Source of the DNA: DUML01 sp050949905
Lineage (GTDB): Bacteria; Bacillota; Desulfitobacteriia; Desulfitobacteriales; Syntrophobotulaceae
Direction of reading: 5' to 3'
Assembly (NCBI GenBank): GCA_050949905.1
Contig: JBMNGP010000005.1
Location: 248,001 to 312,000 of the forward strand
Length of the DNA: 64,000 bases
Shown: positions 8,915 through 17,771 of the stretch, piece after piece
Layout: each line of letters begins with the position of its first letter
Numbering within the stretch: position 1 is the stretch's first letter
Position numbers and translations under genes: made by a program
Notes under the pieces: model-generated
What the model saw: only the letters and a program-made list of their open reading frames with translations
Told to the model about the DNA's origin: nothing
Database searches by the model: none

Positions 8915-9931
8915 ATGTTCAACAAAACAATGTCTTTCAGAACTACAATGGTGTTATTTTCTATGTTTCTATTATGCTTCTTGGTTTTAAGCGGCTGCCA
9001 ATCCCCTGGTACAGAGCCTGAGCAAAAACCTGTAGAAAAACCAGATTTTATTAATATCTCCTATTCTTACCGTCCGCTTAATGTTCCAGCCATAGTGGCC
9101 TTAGAGAAGAAATTATTTGAAGAGGAATTTGCCAAGGAAGGAATTGAAGTAAAATGGTATGAGCTTGAGGGGCCCGCGACTACCGAGGCCTTGGCGGCAA
9201 AATCATTAGATATCGCCACTTCACTTAATTATGTTTCGGCAATTATCAGCAAAGCTAATGGGAATGATATTAAACTAATCGCCAGCTACTCGAAATTCCC
9301 GAAGGGTATTGGCTTAGTAGCAGGTGCGGAAAGTGGGATAACTAAAATAGTTGATCTTCAGGGCAAAAAAATTGCGTTACAGCAGGGTACGATGCTGCAT
9401 GAAATGCTGATAAAAGCTTTGGAACAAGAGAATATCCCGGTAAACACTCTGGAAATTATCAATATGCCCTCACCCGATGCTCTTAATGCTTTAATGGATA
9501 AGCATGTAGATGCAGCGATTATTCCCGAGCCTTTATTAACAAAAGCTATTTCCTCTCAGAAAGTCAAATTAGTTCAAAATGCGGAAGGTCTTATTTTAGG
9601 GCAAGCCACTATTGCGGCCAGATCAGAGTTTGCTGAAAAGTATCCTGAGATCGTTAAGAAATTTTTAGAGATTCATAATAATATTTTGAATTGGTCCGTT
9701 GCTAATGAAGAGGAAGCACTGAACATAACAAGCGAAGTTATCCAAATGGATACCAAAGCGGTTAAAGCCTTATATCCAAAGTTTGATTTTAGCCTGGAAA
9801 TAACTGAGGATAACACTTTAAAATTAAAAGAATCTGCCGATTTCCTTAAAGCCAATAACTTTATTAAGGGTGATATAGACACCAAATCATTAATCGATTC
9901 TTTAGTTGATACTAGCTATTTGCCCCAATAA
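8915..9931 (+). CDS. ABC importer substrate-binding lipoprotein (SsuA/NMT1-like)
   Basis: The 338-residue protein starts at ATG 8915, chosen over an upstream ATG because GGGGAGG lies 8 bp before it and because it places a lipoprotein signal (hydrophobic residues about 9-27, then LSGC) at the N-terminus. The mature part has the periplasmic-binding-protein type II fold of the SsuA/NMT1 family (VDLQGKKIALQQGT, ALMDKHVDAAIIPEP). It would be anchored outside the membrane and deliver ligand to the permease. No ligand-specific residues are recognisable. It is separated from the ATPase gene by 91 bp without a clear terminator. Confidence 0.88.
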   Translation: MFNKTMSFRTTMVLFSMFLLCFLVLSGCQSPGTEPEQKPVEKPDFINISYSYRPLNVPAIVALEKKLFEEEFAKEGIEVKWYELEGPATTEALAAKSLDIATSLNYVSAIISKANGNDIKLIASYSKFPKGIGLVAGAESGITKIVDLQGKKIALQQGTMLHEMLIKALEQENIPVNTLEIINMPSPDALNALMDKHVDAAIIPEPLLTKAISSQKVKLVQNAEGLILGQATIAARSEFAEKYPEIVKKFLEIHNNILNWSVANEEEALNITSEVIQMDTKAVKALYPKFDFSLEITEDNTLKLKESADFLKANNFIKGDIDTKSLIDSLVDTSYLPQ

Positions 9932-9997
9932 ATTTAGGGTACAGTTGATTTTATCTAGACAATTCTAAATATTTATTAAATAATTTTGCCGTACCAG

Positions 9998-10046
9998 ACT
10001 ACAGCTTCTATCAGTCAAATGTAAGCTGTAGTTTCTTTCTATTTTT
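9998..10046 (+). terminator. Rho-independent terminator after the ABC operon
   Basis: ACTACAGCTT (9998-10007) pairs perfectly with AAGCTGTAGT (10023-10032), followed by the T-rich tract TTCTTTCTATTTTT. It lies about 65 bp after the binding-protein stop. Confidence 0.85.
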
Positions 10047-10080
10047 GAAATCACTAGAACTCTTCGATTTTTTTTAAGTC

Positions 10081-10152
10081 GATAAGGTATCATTAATTTC
10101 GCAAATTCATAAACACTTATTTATGAATTTGCGAAATTAATGATACCTTATC
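10081..10152. repeat. perfect 33-bp inverted repeat with 6-nt loop
   Basis: Arm 10081-10113 is the exact reverse complement of 10120-10152 around CACTTA, with no mismatch. Allowing one bulged base it extends a further two or three pairs (TC/GA). It is between the ABC operon terminator and the terminator of the DUF192 gene. It has no T-run, so it is not a standard terminator. Confidence 0.9.
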
Positions 10153-10197
10153 CGATACGTGGAGACCTTAAACGGTCTTCGCGGGAGCGGTTCAAGT

Positions 10198-10230
10198 AAC
10201 AAAAAAGATACTTCAAAGGGAGTGTCTTTG
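10198..10230 (-). terminator. terminator of the DUF192 gene (minus strand)
   Basis: Read on the minus strand, AAAGACACT and AGTATCTTT form a 9-bp stem with one G-U pair around CCCTTTGA, followed by T6. It begins 4 bp after the stop of the gene at 10234-10587. Confidence 0.8.
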
Positions 10231-10233
10231 TAA

Positions 10234-10587
10234 TCAGATATATACCTCCAACCTATCGCCTTCTTCGCTTCCGGTTATTTTGGCCCAAGTACTCGGAAAT
10301 CCGATAATTAGATGGGATTCGGGGATATAGGGTGAAATATTATCGGGCTGGAGTTCATCGATAATTTTAATTATTTGCAGACTGCGGTTAACATACCAAA
10401 CGGAGATACTGTATTTCATGCCAATAGTATGAACTTGTTTACAGGGTTTTAGAATTATACCATTAAAAGAAGATAATTTGTATCTTCCATGAATTCCTTT
10501 TATTCGGCGCGAGAAATTGTCGGCGATTTGAACTCTTCCTAAATAAATTTTATTTTTTTTATTAAAAATAATAAGTTCCTGCACCAA
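10234..10587 (-). CDS. DUF192 family protein
   Basis: The 117-residue protein matches the DUF192 pattern: SRRIKGIHGR near residue 27, the HTIGMKYSISVWYV core (family form GMRYPIDVVF) and the closing TGSEEGDRLEV. Family members are small beta-rich domains of unknown function, found alone or next to type IV pilus and secretion genes. No signal peptide is visible, though many relatives are exported. It is a single-gene unit on the minus strand with its own terminator. TTG/ATG usage: it starts at ATG after a GGGAGTGAAC stretch. Confidence 0.75.
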   Translation of the reverse strand: MVQELIIFNKKNKIYLGRVQIADNFSRRIKGIHGRYKLSSFNGIILKPCKQVHTIGMKYSISVWYVNRSLQIIKIIDELQPDNISPYIPESHLIIGFPSTWAKITGSEEGDRLEVYI

Positions 10588-11317
10588 AGTTCACTCCCAA
10601 GCTGAAATTCTTTTTGCTGTATCTTCAACCAGAGAATTTAATTGGCATAATTAGGATAAATTTTGTGGGAAGTAAGGATTTTATTAGGTTAAGAAGGCCC
10701 TACTGTCCGAAGAACAGTAGAGCCAGAGAGAGGAAATAACCGGGTACTCTTAATTAGGGTGTGAATAGGTTGAATGTGTATCAATTAAAGGTAGCGAGCT
10801 TTGAGAGGTCCGATAATTAACTCGGTAATTGAGAATAACTGAACTAGATACAACATAATAATCTCATCTTTTCTCTAATTTGACTTTATTCAAATTAGTT
10901 CCCCTCTGCACTATAAAATTTACTCTATTTCGAGCAATATCTCAATGAACTACAAGTCACCTTTTTATAGGACTTTGGTCTTATTAACGAATCGTGTGAG
11001 TTATTCAAGATTTTTAATGGTTTAGTCAAAGTTAACTTAATAATTAAAAAATTTAACCTAAGAAGCATCTAATAGAACACTCAGCTCCGAACATATATTG
11101 TCTAAGATAATTAGAAAGTAATAAAACCTTGTCTTACCGGATAAAATGCTTTAACATAAAAAAGACAACCACCAGAATTAAAGACAATAGCAAAAAAATA
11201 TGAAAGGAATAATTTTGGGGGAAGACAATGAAGGCTGGATAATGTCGAAGATTAACTAAAGGATTTGACTTAGAATTATGGAAATAAAAAGAAAATATGT
11301 TTAACCGGGGGATTGAC
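10588..11317. other. 730-bp gene-free region between DUF192 and ftsK
   Basis: I see no ORF with a ribosome binding site here. A hairpin CTACTGT/ACAGTAG lies at about 10700-10721, inside a GC-richer patch (10693-10760) that also has CCCTA/TAGGG ends. This could be a small structured RNA, but none of the riboswitch or T-box signatures I know is present. The rest is AT-rich and probably carries the ftsK promoter. Confidence 0.4.
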
Positions 11318-13657
11318 GTGGCAGGTAAAAAGACTTCCAGAGGAGTACGCAGGAAAAAAGATAAAATTGGTACTACTATTAAGAATGAAATAATCGGAAT
11401 ATTGATCATAGGCTTAGCTTGTTTAGGATTTGTTCTGCTCTATGCCAATAACGGCAGTGTTTTTGCAGCAACGGCAGTGAAAATATTAAGAACTTTAGCC
11501 GGAGATGGAAGTGCAGGGATATTTATTGTCTTGGCTGCTGTCGGGATAAGTCTAATGGGTAAGAGTCAAAGAGTAAGAAAGATGAGAATTATTGGGATCT
11601 TTTTGCTTTGGCTTGTCTTCGAAGGGTTCATCCATCTCACTGCTGCCGATAATTATCAGTCTGGTGCCTTATTTGCTCTTGGCAGAGCTGGTCAGGGCGG
11701 CGGCCTCCTAGGTGCCGGATTAATTGCTATATTTGTCCCTTTCTTTGGCATCACCGGCGCTTACATTCTTTTGGCCGTTTTAGCTGCTATCGGTTCGGTT
11801 TTAGCTATTAATCGTTCCTTAGTTCATACTATTACCGATTTGTTTTTCTTATTGGCTGCTGGCTGTAGGGGGATTGCCAGGCAGCTCAAAGAATTTATTA
11901 AAGTTTTGGCTGACGGAGAAAAACAGAGAAAGGAAAAACGTACTAAAAATATTTCTTCAATATACAAAAAAGAACAGGCTAGAAGAATTCCGGATTATTA
12001 TGTTCAATCTTCCCCCGAGGATTTAATCGTGAATTATGCTGAAGAACCAACTGAACAGAAAAACGTTCCACTTTCTGGAATACCGGAAGAAAACACCATG
12101 ACAGCTAAAAAACAGGAAAAACCTGATTTTATCGCTGTGGAAAATAAGAAGGCACCACTTGGAAAATTAACAAGTACGCCTATTTCCAGGAAGACGGAAA
12201 GAAATGAGAATTACATGCTACCTCCCTTAAGCTTGGTGCCTAAAGCAGCTAGAAGAGGGACAAGATCCAATAAATATCTTGCTGATAATGTTAAATTACT
12301 GGAAGATACTTTAGCCAGCTTCGGAGTTAGGGTCAAAGTTACCAGAGTGACTCAGGGGCCTGCTATTACCCGTTATGAACTGCAACCAGCTCCCGGAGTA
12401 AAAGTAAGTAAAATCACCAGCCTGGCGGATGATATTGCCCTAAGCTTGGCCGCATCCGATGTCAGGATAGAAGCTCCCATTCCCGGTAAATCGGCTGTCG
12501 GAATTGAGGTTCCCAACCGGGAAATAGCTTTGGTCCATTTTCGCGAGGTATTGGAATCGGAAGATTTTCAAAATTCCCAGAGTAAGCTTAGCTTAGCCTT
12601 GGGCAAAGACATTACCGGCAATCCTATTATCGGTGATCTGACCAAAATGCCGCATCTTTTGATAGCCGGAGCAACGGGATCGGGTAAATCCGTTTGTATC
12701 AATACCATTATCGGCAGTATCGTTTTTAAAGCCAAACCCGATGAAGTTAAACTTTTGTTAATTGATCCCAAAATGGTGGAATTAACTAATTATAACGGCA
12801 TACCGCACCTTATTTCGCCGGTGGTAACAGAGCCCCAAAAGGCAGCTGGGGCTTTAAAATGGATTGTGACGGAAATGGAGACCAGGTATGAATTGTTTGC
12901 CTCGGCCGGTGTGCGGGATATTGTTCGTTATAACTATATTATTGAGGAAAAAAAGGAAAAAGGGGAAAAGGAAGATAAAGAAGGGAAGACTCTTCCCTAT
13001 GTGGTAGTAATTATCGATGAATTAGCTGACCTGATGATGGTTGCTCCGGGCGAAGTAGAAGAGGCCATTTGCCGCTTGGCTCAGATGGCCAGGGCGGCGG
13101 GCATTCACTTGATAGTTGCTACGCAAAGACCGTCGGTTGATGTTATTACCGGACTTATCAAGGCTAATATACCTTCCAGGATTGCGTTCGCCGTGTCCTC
13201 CCAGATTGACTCCCGGACAATTCTCGATATGAGTGGTGCGGAAAAACTTTTAGGCCGAGGGGATATGCTCTATCATCCAATAGGTATCAACAAGCCGTTA
13301 AGAGTACAAGGGTGTTTCCTGGCGGATAAAGAGGTAAAAAATATTGTTGATTATTTGATCAGCGAAGCTAAGCCCGAATACTTTGAAATACCGGAAATTA
13401 GCCAACAGGCGGCACAAAACGATGATCCTGGCGATGAATTATTTTATAAAGCAGCTTATGTCTTTTTCGAGAATAACACTGCTTCTGTTTCTCTGCTGCA
13501 AAGAAGGCTTAGGATTGGTTATACCAGAGCGGCCAGGATTATGGATTTGCTTGAAGAGAAGGGAGTAGTAGGGCAATACGAGGGGTCTAAACCGAGGGAG
13601 ATTTTAATGTCTAAAGGCCAGTTTGACCTCAAGTTCGGAAAAGTCGACGAATTATAA
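11318..13657 (+). CDS. ftsK: DNA translocase FtsK/SpoIIIE
   Basis: The protein (779 residues from GTG 11318) pumps chromosomal DNA through the division or sporulation septum. Four to five N-terminal membrane helices (to about residue 180) are followed by a charged linker, then the motor with Walker A GATGSGKS, Walker B VVIIDELADLMM and the C-terminal gamma winged-helix domain that reads KOPS/SRS-type sequences. GTG 11318 is preferred to ATG 11297 because GGGGGA lies 5 bp upstream. The size fits SpoIIIE of spore formers. It has no visible operon partner upstream; mnmH starts about 80 bp downstream. Confidence 0.93.
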   Translation: MAGKKTSRGVRRKKDKIGTTIKNEIIGILIIGLACLGFVLLYANNGSVFAATAVKILRTLAGDGSAGIFIVLAAVGISLMGKSQRVRKMRIIGIFLLWLVFEGFIHLTAADNYQSGALFALGRAGQGGGLLGAGLIAIFVPFFGITGAYILLAVLAAIGSVLAINRSLVHTITDLFFLLAAGCRGIARQLKEFIKVLADGEKQRKEKRTKNISSIYKKEQARRIPDYYVQSSPEDLIVNYAEEPTEQKNVPLSGIPEENTMTAKKQEKPDFIAVENKKAPLGKLTSTPISRKTERNENYMLPPLSLVPKAARRGTRSNKYLADNVKLLEDTLASFGVRVKVTRVTQGPAITRYELQPAPGVKVSKITSLADDIALSLAASDVRIEAPIPGKSAVGIEVPNREIALVHFREVLESEDFQNSQSKLSLALGKDITGNPIIGDLTKMPHLLIAGATGSGKSVCINTIIGSIVFKAKPDEVKLLLIDPKMVELTNYNGIPHLISPVVTEPQKAAGALKWIVTEMETRYELFASAGVRDIVRYNYIIEEKKEKGEKEDKEGKTLPYVVVIIDELADLMMVAPGEVEEAICRLAQMARAAGIHLIVATQRPSVDVITGLIKANIPSRIAFAVSSQIDSRTILDMSGAEKLLGRGDMLYHPIGINKPLRVQGCFLADKEVKNIVDYLISEAKPEYFEIPEISQQAAQNDDPGDELFYKAAYVFFENNTASVSLLQRRLRIGYTRAARIMDLLEEKGVVGQYEGSKPREILMSKGQFDLKFGKVDEL

Positions 13658-13740
13658 AAAGTTATGCTTAGATATAATATATAAGAAGGATTCGCAAAGA
13701 ATATTGTAGAATAAAACATTTATTGCGGAGTAGAAAGATA

Positions 13741-14781
13741 ATGCAGGATATTTCTGTAGATGAATTAGCGGGGCTTAACCAGGCTGTATATATAGACGTG
13801 AGATCAGAAAAAGAATATGCCGAAGGGACAATTCCCGGAGCCGTGAATATTCCCCTGTTTAATAATGAGGAAAGAGCCCTAATTGGCACGGTTTACACTA
13901 AGGATTCCCCTAAAAAGGCCATGGAAACTGGGCTCAAGGTTGCCAGCCAGAAACTTCCGGCTTTATATGAGCAAATCGTGGACATCGCCGGCAATAATCC
14001 TATAATGCTTTTTTGCTGGCGGGGAGGAATGCGCAGTAAGTCTTTGGCAGCAGTGCTTGACTTGATGGGTTTGCAGGTCTGCCGCTTACGCGGCGGATAT
14101 AAGGCTTACAGGCGTTCCATAGTAGATTTTTTACAGGGAGAATTTCCTTTTCATGTAATTGTCCTGCGCGGTAATACAGGAACAGGGAAAACAGAGATCC
14201 TCCAAAGGTTAAAAGTTGAAGGATATCCCGTAATTGATTTAGAAGGAATGTCCAATAACCGGGGTTCGGTTTTTGGTTCAGTGGGTTTAGGACTGCAGCC
14301 AACTCAAAAACAGTTTGAAGCGGAACTTTTCCAAGAACTGCGTTCTTATCAGAATTATCCCTACCTCTTAACGGAATGCGAGAGCAAAAGAATTGGTCGC
14401 ATTTCACTCCCCAATCCGTTTTTTGAGGCTATGCAGGAGGACACCCAGATTCTTATTTATGATACCATTGAGAGCCGAGCCCAGAGATTGGTTAAAGAAT
14501 ACACTGCTCAGCCGCAGATGCTCGCTGAACTTCCAGTGGCACTGCAAAGGCTAAAAAAAAGGTTGGGCAAGAAAACGATAGATGAGTTGTTGTCTGACTT
14601 GGAAGCTCAAAAATATGAAGAATTTGCGAAGAAGCTTATTATTGAATACTATGATCCCCTGTATGGCTATCCTAATGAGGAGACTGCCTCGTACGATCTT
14701 TGCATTTTTAATAATTCGCTGGCAAAAAGCTTGGAAAAGATTAGGTCTTATCTGGAAAGCTTAAATTTAAATCTGAAATAA
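13741..14781 (+). CDS. mnmH: tRNA 2-selenouridine synthase
   Basis: The 346-residue protein replaces sulfur by selenium in the wobble 2-thiouridine of tRNA, using selenophosphate and a geranylated intermediate. It has an N-terminal rhodanese domain with VYIDVRSEKEYAEGTIPGA and the catalytic cysteine in LFCWRGGMRSKS, then a P-loop GNTGTGKTE near residue 143. ATG 13741 is preferred to TTG 13723; GCGGAG lies about 10 bp upstream. The gene implies that the cell makes selenophosphate (SelD), which is not in this window. It stands alone between ftsK and a RodZ-like gene. Confidence 0.9.
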   Translation: MQDISVDELAGLNQAVYIDVRSEKEYAEGTIPGAVNIPLFNNEERALIGTVYTKDSPKKAMETGLKVASQKLPALYEQIVDIAGNNPIMLFCWRGGMRSKSLAAVLDLMGLQVCRLRGGYKAYRRSIVDFLQGEFPFHVIVLRGNTGTGKTEILQRLKVEGYPVIDLEGMSNNRGSVFGSVGLGLQPTQKQFEAELFQELRSYQNYPYLLTECESKRIGRISLPNPFFEAMQEDTQILIYDTIESRAQRLVKEYTAQPQMLAELPVALQRLKKRLGKKTIDELLSDLEAQKYEEFAKKLIIEYYDPLYGYPNEETASYDLCIFNNSLAKSLEKIRSYLESLNLNLK

Positions 14782-14812
14782 ATCAATTTTAGGAGAATAG
14801 GGTGGTGAGATA

Positions 14813-15562
14813 ATGGCTGGAGAAGGGGCATTATTGCAAAAGGCGAGGGAAGAACAAGGGTGGACTTTTCATGATGTTGAGGAAAGTATCAAAATCAGAG
14901 TGCGGTATCTCGAGGCTTTGGAAAAGGAAGAATACGATATCTTACCTGGTAGTATTTATACGAAAGGTTTTTTAAGGACTTATGCTAAACATCTAGGGCT
15001 TAATTCGGAAGAAATTATAAGTCTATATAATGACTCTGTGGAGCAGGAACCACAACCGGTAGTACATCAACCCTTAACCCCAATCCAAAGTACTCCGGTG
15101 TGGTTTAAACCTAAGGTTATTGTGATTATGGCATTATTAACAGTAGCAGTAGTATTTGGAATCACCTACTTGAGCAAACTTAATGATAACCCGAATGTTT
15201 CTGATTACGACGTCACGCCACTGCCGACTGCCCCCGAAACCCAGAATCCGCCTAACTCGACTCAAACCCCGCCGAAAGATACAGCTCCGGTCTATGAGGG
15301 TATAGTTGCCGAACTTACCTTTAAAGAGAATTGTTGGCTTGTAGTTAGAGTTGACGGGGAAATTGCCCAGGACGGCATGAGTTATGCTGGAACAAATAAG
15401 GTCTTTGAGGGGAAGGAACGGATAGAATTCCTAACTATTGGCAATGCCGGAGGGTTTACCCTTAAGCTAAACGGCAAGGAAGTTCCGCCTTTAGGAGCAT
15501 CCGGAGAGGTATTATATAACTATGTGGTTACAGAAGATACCCTTGAGGATATAGATTCATAA
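14813..15562 (+). CDS. RodZ-like membrane protein (HTH_25, TM, DUF4115)
   Basis: The 249-residue protein has a cytoplasmic helix-turn-helix (LQKAREEQGWTFHDVEESI, LPGSIYTKGFLRTYAKHLGL), a single transmembrane helix near residues 100-118, a proline/threonine-rich linker and an external beta domain of the DUF4115 type. RodZ links the MreB cytoskeleton to the cell-wall machine. In Clostridia this gene commonly sits between ftsK and rimO/pgsA, as here. The start ATG 14813 follows GGTGGTGAG. It may alternatively be annotated as a helix-turn-helix regulator, but the membrane layout favours RodZ. Confidence 0.85.
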   Translation: MAGEGALLQKAREEQGWTFHDVEESIKIRVRYLEALEKEEYDILPGSIYTKGFLRTYAKHLGLNSEEIISLYNDSVEQEPQPVVHQPLTPIQSTPVWFKPKVIVIMALLTVAVVFGITYLSKLNDNPNVSDYDVTPLPTAPETQNPPNSTQTPPKDTAPVYEGIVAELTFKENCWLVVRVDGEIAQDGMSYAGTNKVFEGKERIEFLTIGNAGGFTLKLNGKEVPPLGASGEVLYNYVVTEDTLEDIDS

Positions 15563-15601
15563 GTAGAGGGTATAAATTGTGACCAAAGGTAAAACTATTA
15601 A

Positions 15602-15653
15602 AAATAAGTAAAACTGAAGTAAGTAGCCTAAGTTGCTTCAGTTTTACTTATTT
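15602..15653. terminator. 18-bp perfect hairpin after the RodZ-like gene
   Basis: 15602-15619 pairs perfectly with 15636-15653 around a 16-nt loop. The stem is AT-rich and starts with A-rich and ends with T-rich sequence, so it can terminate transcription in either direction. Confidence 0.75.
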
Positions 15654-15767
15654 GACCCGGTTTCGGCACGTTTTTAGTGAGTCTGTTTGAGGCCTGCTTT
15701 TTGACACTTCAGGAGTTCTCGGTATATACTGAATTGAAATATTCTTGTTAATACCTTGAGGTGGATT

Positions 15768-17093
15768 TTGAAAAAGAAAGCTGCTGTCATAAATTTGGGT
15801 TGTCCCAAAAACCAAGTTGATAGTGAAATAATAACTGGGATGCTATCCAGTCATTTTGAAATTACGCCAGACCCGACTCAGGCTAATTTGATTATTGTCA
15901 ATACTTGTGGCTTTATCGAAGATGCTAAGGAAGAATCTATTGAAATGATTTATGAAATGGCGGAATTAAAGAAAAGCGGCCTTTGTGAAAAGGTTTATGC
16001 TACCGGGTGTTTGGCACAGCGGTACGGGCAACAATTGCTGGAGGAAATTCCGGAATTAGATGGCGTCTTAGGCGATGGTGACCTGGACAAGATTACTACC
16101 GCAATTAGCAATGCTGCCGGCGCTCAGAGATTGTATACCAATAAAAAAGTTCAGGATTTTATTTACTCCCATGAAATGCCTAGATTGCGCTTGGGGTCTT
16201 CTTTCTTTGCCTATGTTAAGATCGCTGAAGGGTGCGATAACTGTTGCAGCTATTGTGCTATTCCTCAGATTAAGGGACGCTACCGCAGCAGGCCGATTGA
16301 ATCTATTGTCGCCGAGACTGAAAGGCTAGCGGAGGAAGGAGTTAAGGAAATAATCTTAGTCGCTCAAGATACTACACGGTATGGTATAGACACTTATGGG
16401 TTCCTAGCTTTGCCTGAACTTCTTAAGGAACTTGTCCATATAGAAGGCATTCAATGGCTTAGACTTATGTACTGTTACCCGGATGTTTTTTCGGATGAAT
16501 TGATTGAAATTATGGCTCAAGAGGAAAAAATCTGCAAATATGTGGATTTGCCTTTACAGCATGCCGATAATGAAATCTTAGCCAAAATGAATCGTCGGAA
16601 TACGGCCGAAGAAGCTGAAAATTTAATCTGGAAATTACGTCAAGCTATTCCGGGGATTTTTATTCGCTCAACTTTTATCACTGGTTTTCCGGGAGAAACT
16701 GAAGAACAATTCCAGAAACTGCTTGACTTTATAAAGAAAACCAAATTAGATCGTATAGGGGTGTTTGCTTATTCGCAAGAAGAAAACACTCCAGCGGCTA
16801 AAATGAAAAATCAAGTACCCGTTAACATCAGGGAAGAGCGCAAAGATACTGTTATGGCTTTACAGGCTGACCTGGCCTTAAATATTCAACAGCAAAGAAT
16901 TGGCCAAACTATAAGGGTTATTCTCGAAGAAGAGCTTCAACCAGGGAATTGGTTAGGTAGAACCGAAGGGGATGCACCTGAGGTTGATGGCCAAATATAT
17001 GTGCAAGTAGACAAAAATTATGTACCTGGAGATATTATCAAGGCTCGAATCCTTCGGGCTGACAGCTATGATTTGGAAGGGGAGGGGCTGTAG
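15768..17093 (+). CDS. rimO: ribosomal protein S12 methylthiotransferase RimO
   Basis: The 441-residue radical-SAM enzyme adds a methylthio group to an aspartate of ribosomal protein S12. It has the N-terminal UPF0004 domain with cluster cysteines (INLGCPKNQVDSE, IVNTCGF, YATGCLAQRYG), the radical-SAM CxxxCxxC in EGCDNCCSYCAIPQIKG and a C-terminal TRAM domain. TTG 15768 is chosen because GAGGTG lies just upstream and the product then begins at the family start (MKKKAAVINLG). The stop overlaps the pgsA start by one base, so translation is coupled. Confidence 0.93.
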   Translation: MKKKAAVINLGCPKNQVDSEIITGMLSSHFEITPDPTQANLIIVNTCGFIEDAKEESIEMIYEMAELKKSGLCEKVYATGCLAQRYGQQLLEEIPELDGVLGDGDLDKITTAISNAAGAQRLYTNKKVQDFIYSHEMPRLRLGSSFFAYVKIAEGCDNCCSYCAIPQIKGRYRSRPIESIVAETERLAEEGVKEIILVAQDTTRYGIDTYGFLALPELLKELVHIEGIQWLRLMYCYPDVFSDELIEIMAQEEKICKYVDLPLQHADNEILAKMNRRNTAEEAENLIWKLRQAIPGIFIRSTFITGFPGETEEQFQKLLDFIKKTKLDRIGVFAYSQEENTPAAKMKNQVPVNIREERKDTVMALQADLALNIQQQRIGQTIRVILEEELQPGNWLGRTEGDAPEVDGQIYVQVDKNYVPGDIIKARILRADSYDLEGEGL

Positions 17094-17662
17094 TGAATCT
17101 GCCCAACATTTTGACACTTATCCGCATAATTATGATACCAGTCTTTATGGTTGTCCTTTTATTGAAGTTTCCAGGCGGTAAAACTTATTTTCCTTACCAG
17201 GACTTTGTGGCTGCCTTAATATTTATTGTGGCTGCTGCCACCGATGGCTTGGACGGCTATATAGCGCGTAAACGTAGACAAGTTACTAATTTAGGCAAGT
17301 TCCTTGATCCCCTTGCAGATAAATTGCTGGTATCGGCTGCATTGATATGCTTAGTTGAATTAGAAATAGCACCGGCTTGGGTTGTCTGGATTATCCTTGC
17401 TCGTGAATTTGCTGTGACCGGGTTGAGGGCTATCGCTGCTACCGATGGAGTAGTGATTAGTGCCAGTAAGTTAGGCAAGTTGAAAACTGTCTCCCAAGTA
17501 ATTGCTATTTCGGCTTTGATCCTCAGGGATTGGCCGCTCTCCTATTTTAATATTTATATTGGCCAACCTATGTTATATCTGGCCTTAGTTTTAACTATAA
17601 TTTCCGGTGTGGATTATATTGTCAAATCAAGGCATCTTTTTAGCTCTTTAGGGAAAAAATAA
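17093..17662 (+). CDS. pgsA: CDP-diacylglycerol--glycerol-3-phosphate 3-phosphatidyltransferase
   Basis: The 189-residue membrane enzyme makes phosphatidylglycerophosphate, the precursor of phosphatidylglycerol and cardiolipin. The CDP-alcohol phosphotransferase signature D-G-x2-A-R-x8-G-x3-D-x3-D is complete in DGLDGYIARKRRQVTNLG, continuing with KFLDPLADK. About five hydrophobic helices are visible. The start is GTG 17093, sharing a base with the rimO stop; GGGGAGGGG precedes it. Confidence 0.93.
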   Translation: MNLPNILTLIRIIMIPVFMVVLLLKFPGGKTYFPYQDFVAALIFIVAAATDGLDGYIARKRRQVTNLGKFLDPLADKLLVSAALICLVELEIAPAWVVWIILAREFAVTGLRAIAATDGVVISASKLGKLKTVSQVIAISALILRDWPLSYFNIYIGQPMLYLALVLTIISGVDYIVKSRHLFSSLGKK

Positions 17663-17713
17663 AGAGGTTGAACGAAAGATTCTTTGGCCTACCCCTAGTT
17701 ATTTTTGTGGATG

Positions 17714-17740
17714 GAGTTTTCTTGGGAAGAGAACTCTTTT
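17714..17740 (+). terminator. hairpin between pgsA and cinA
   Basis: GAGTTTTCTT (17714-17723) pairs with AAGAGAACTC (17727-17736) with one G-U pair and is followed by TTTTCTTT. It would end the rimO-pgsA transcript. Confidence 0.7.
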
Positions 17741-17771
17741 CTTTATCTTCTTTGAAAATGTTTGACGGAGG

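Noticed and set aside
10154..10200. tRNA-like arm near GGTTCAAG
   Set aside because: A small hairpin and a T-loop-like word are present, but no acceptor or anticodon stem can be built.
10693..10760. T-box or known riboswitch
   Set aside because: No T-box sequence, no antiterminator and no match to SAM, cobalamin, TPP, lysine or glycine consensus elements; the nearest downstream gene is ftsK, over 500 bp away.
11134..11409. 91-codon minus-strand frame overlapping the ftsK start
   Set aside because: It overlaps the N-terminus of ftsK on the other strand, lacks a ribosome binding site and resembles no family.
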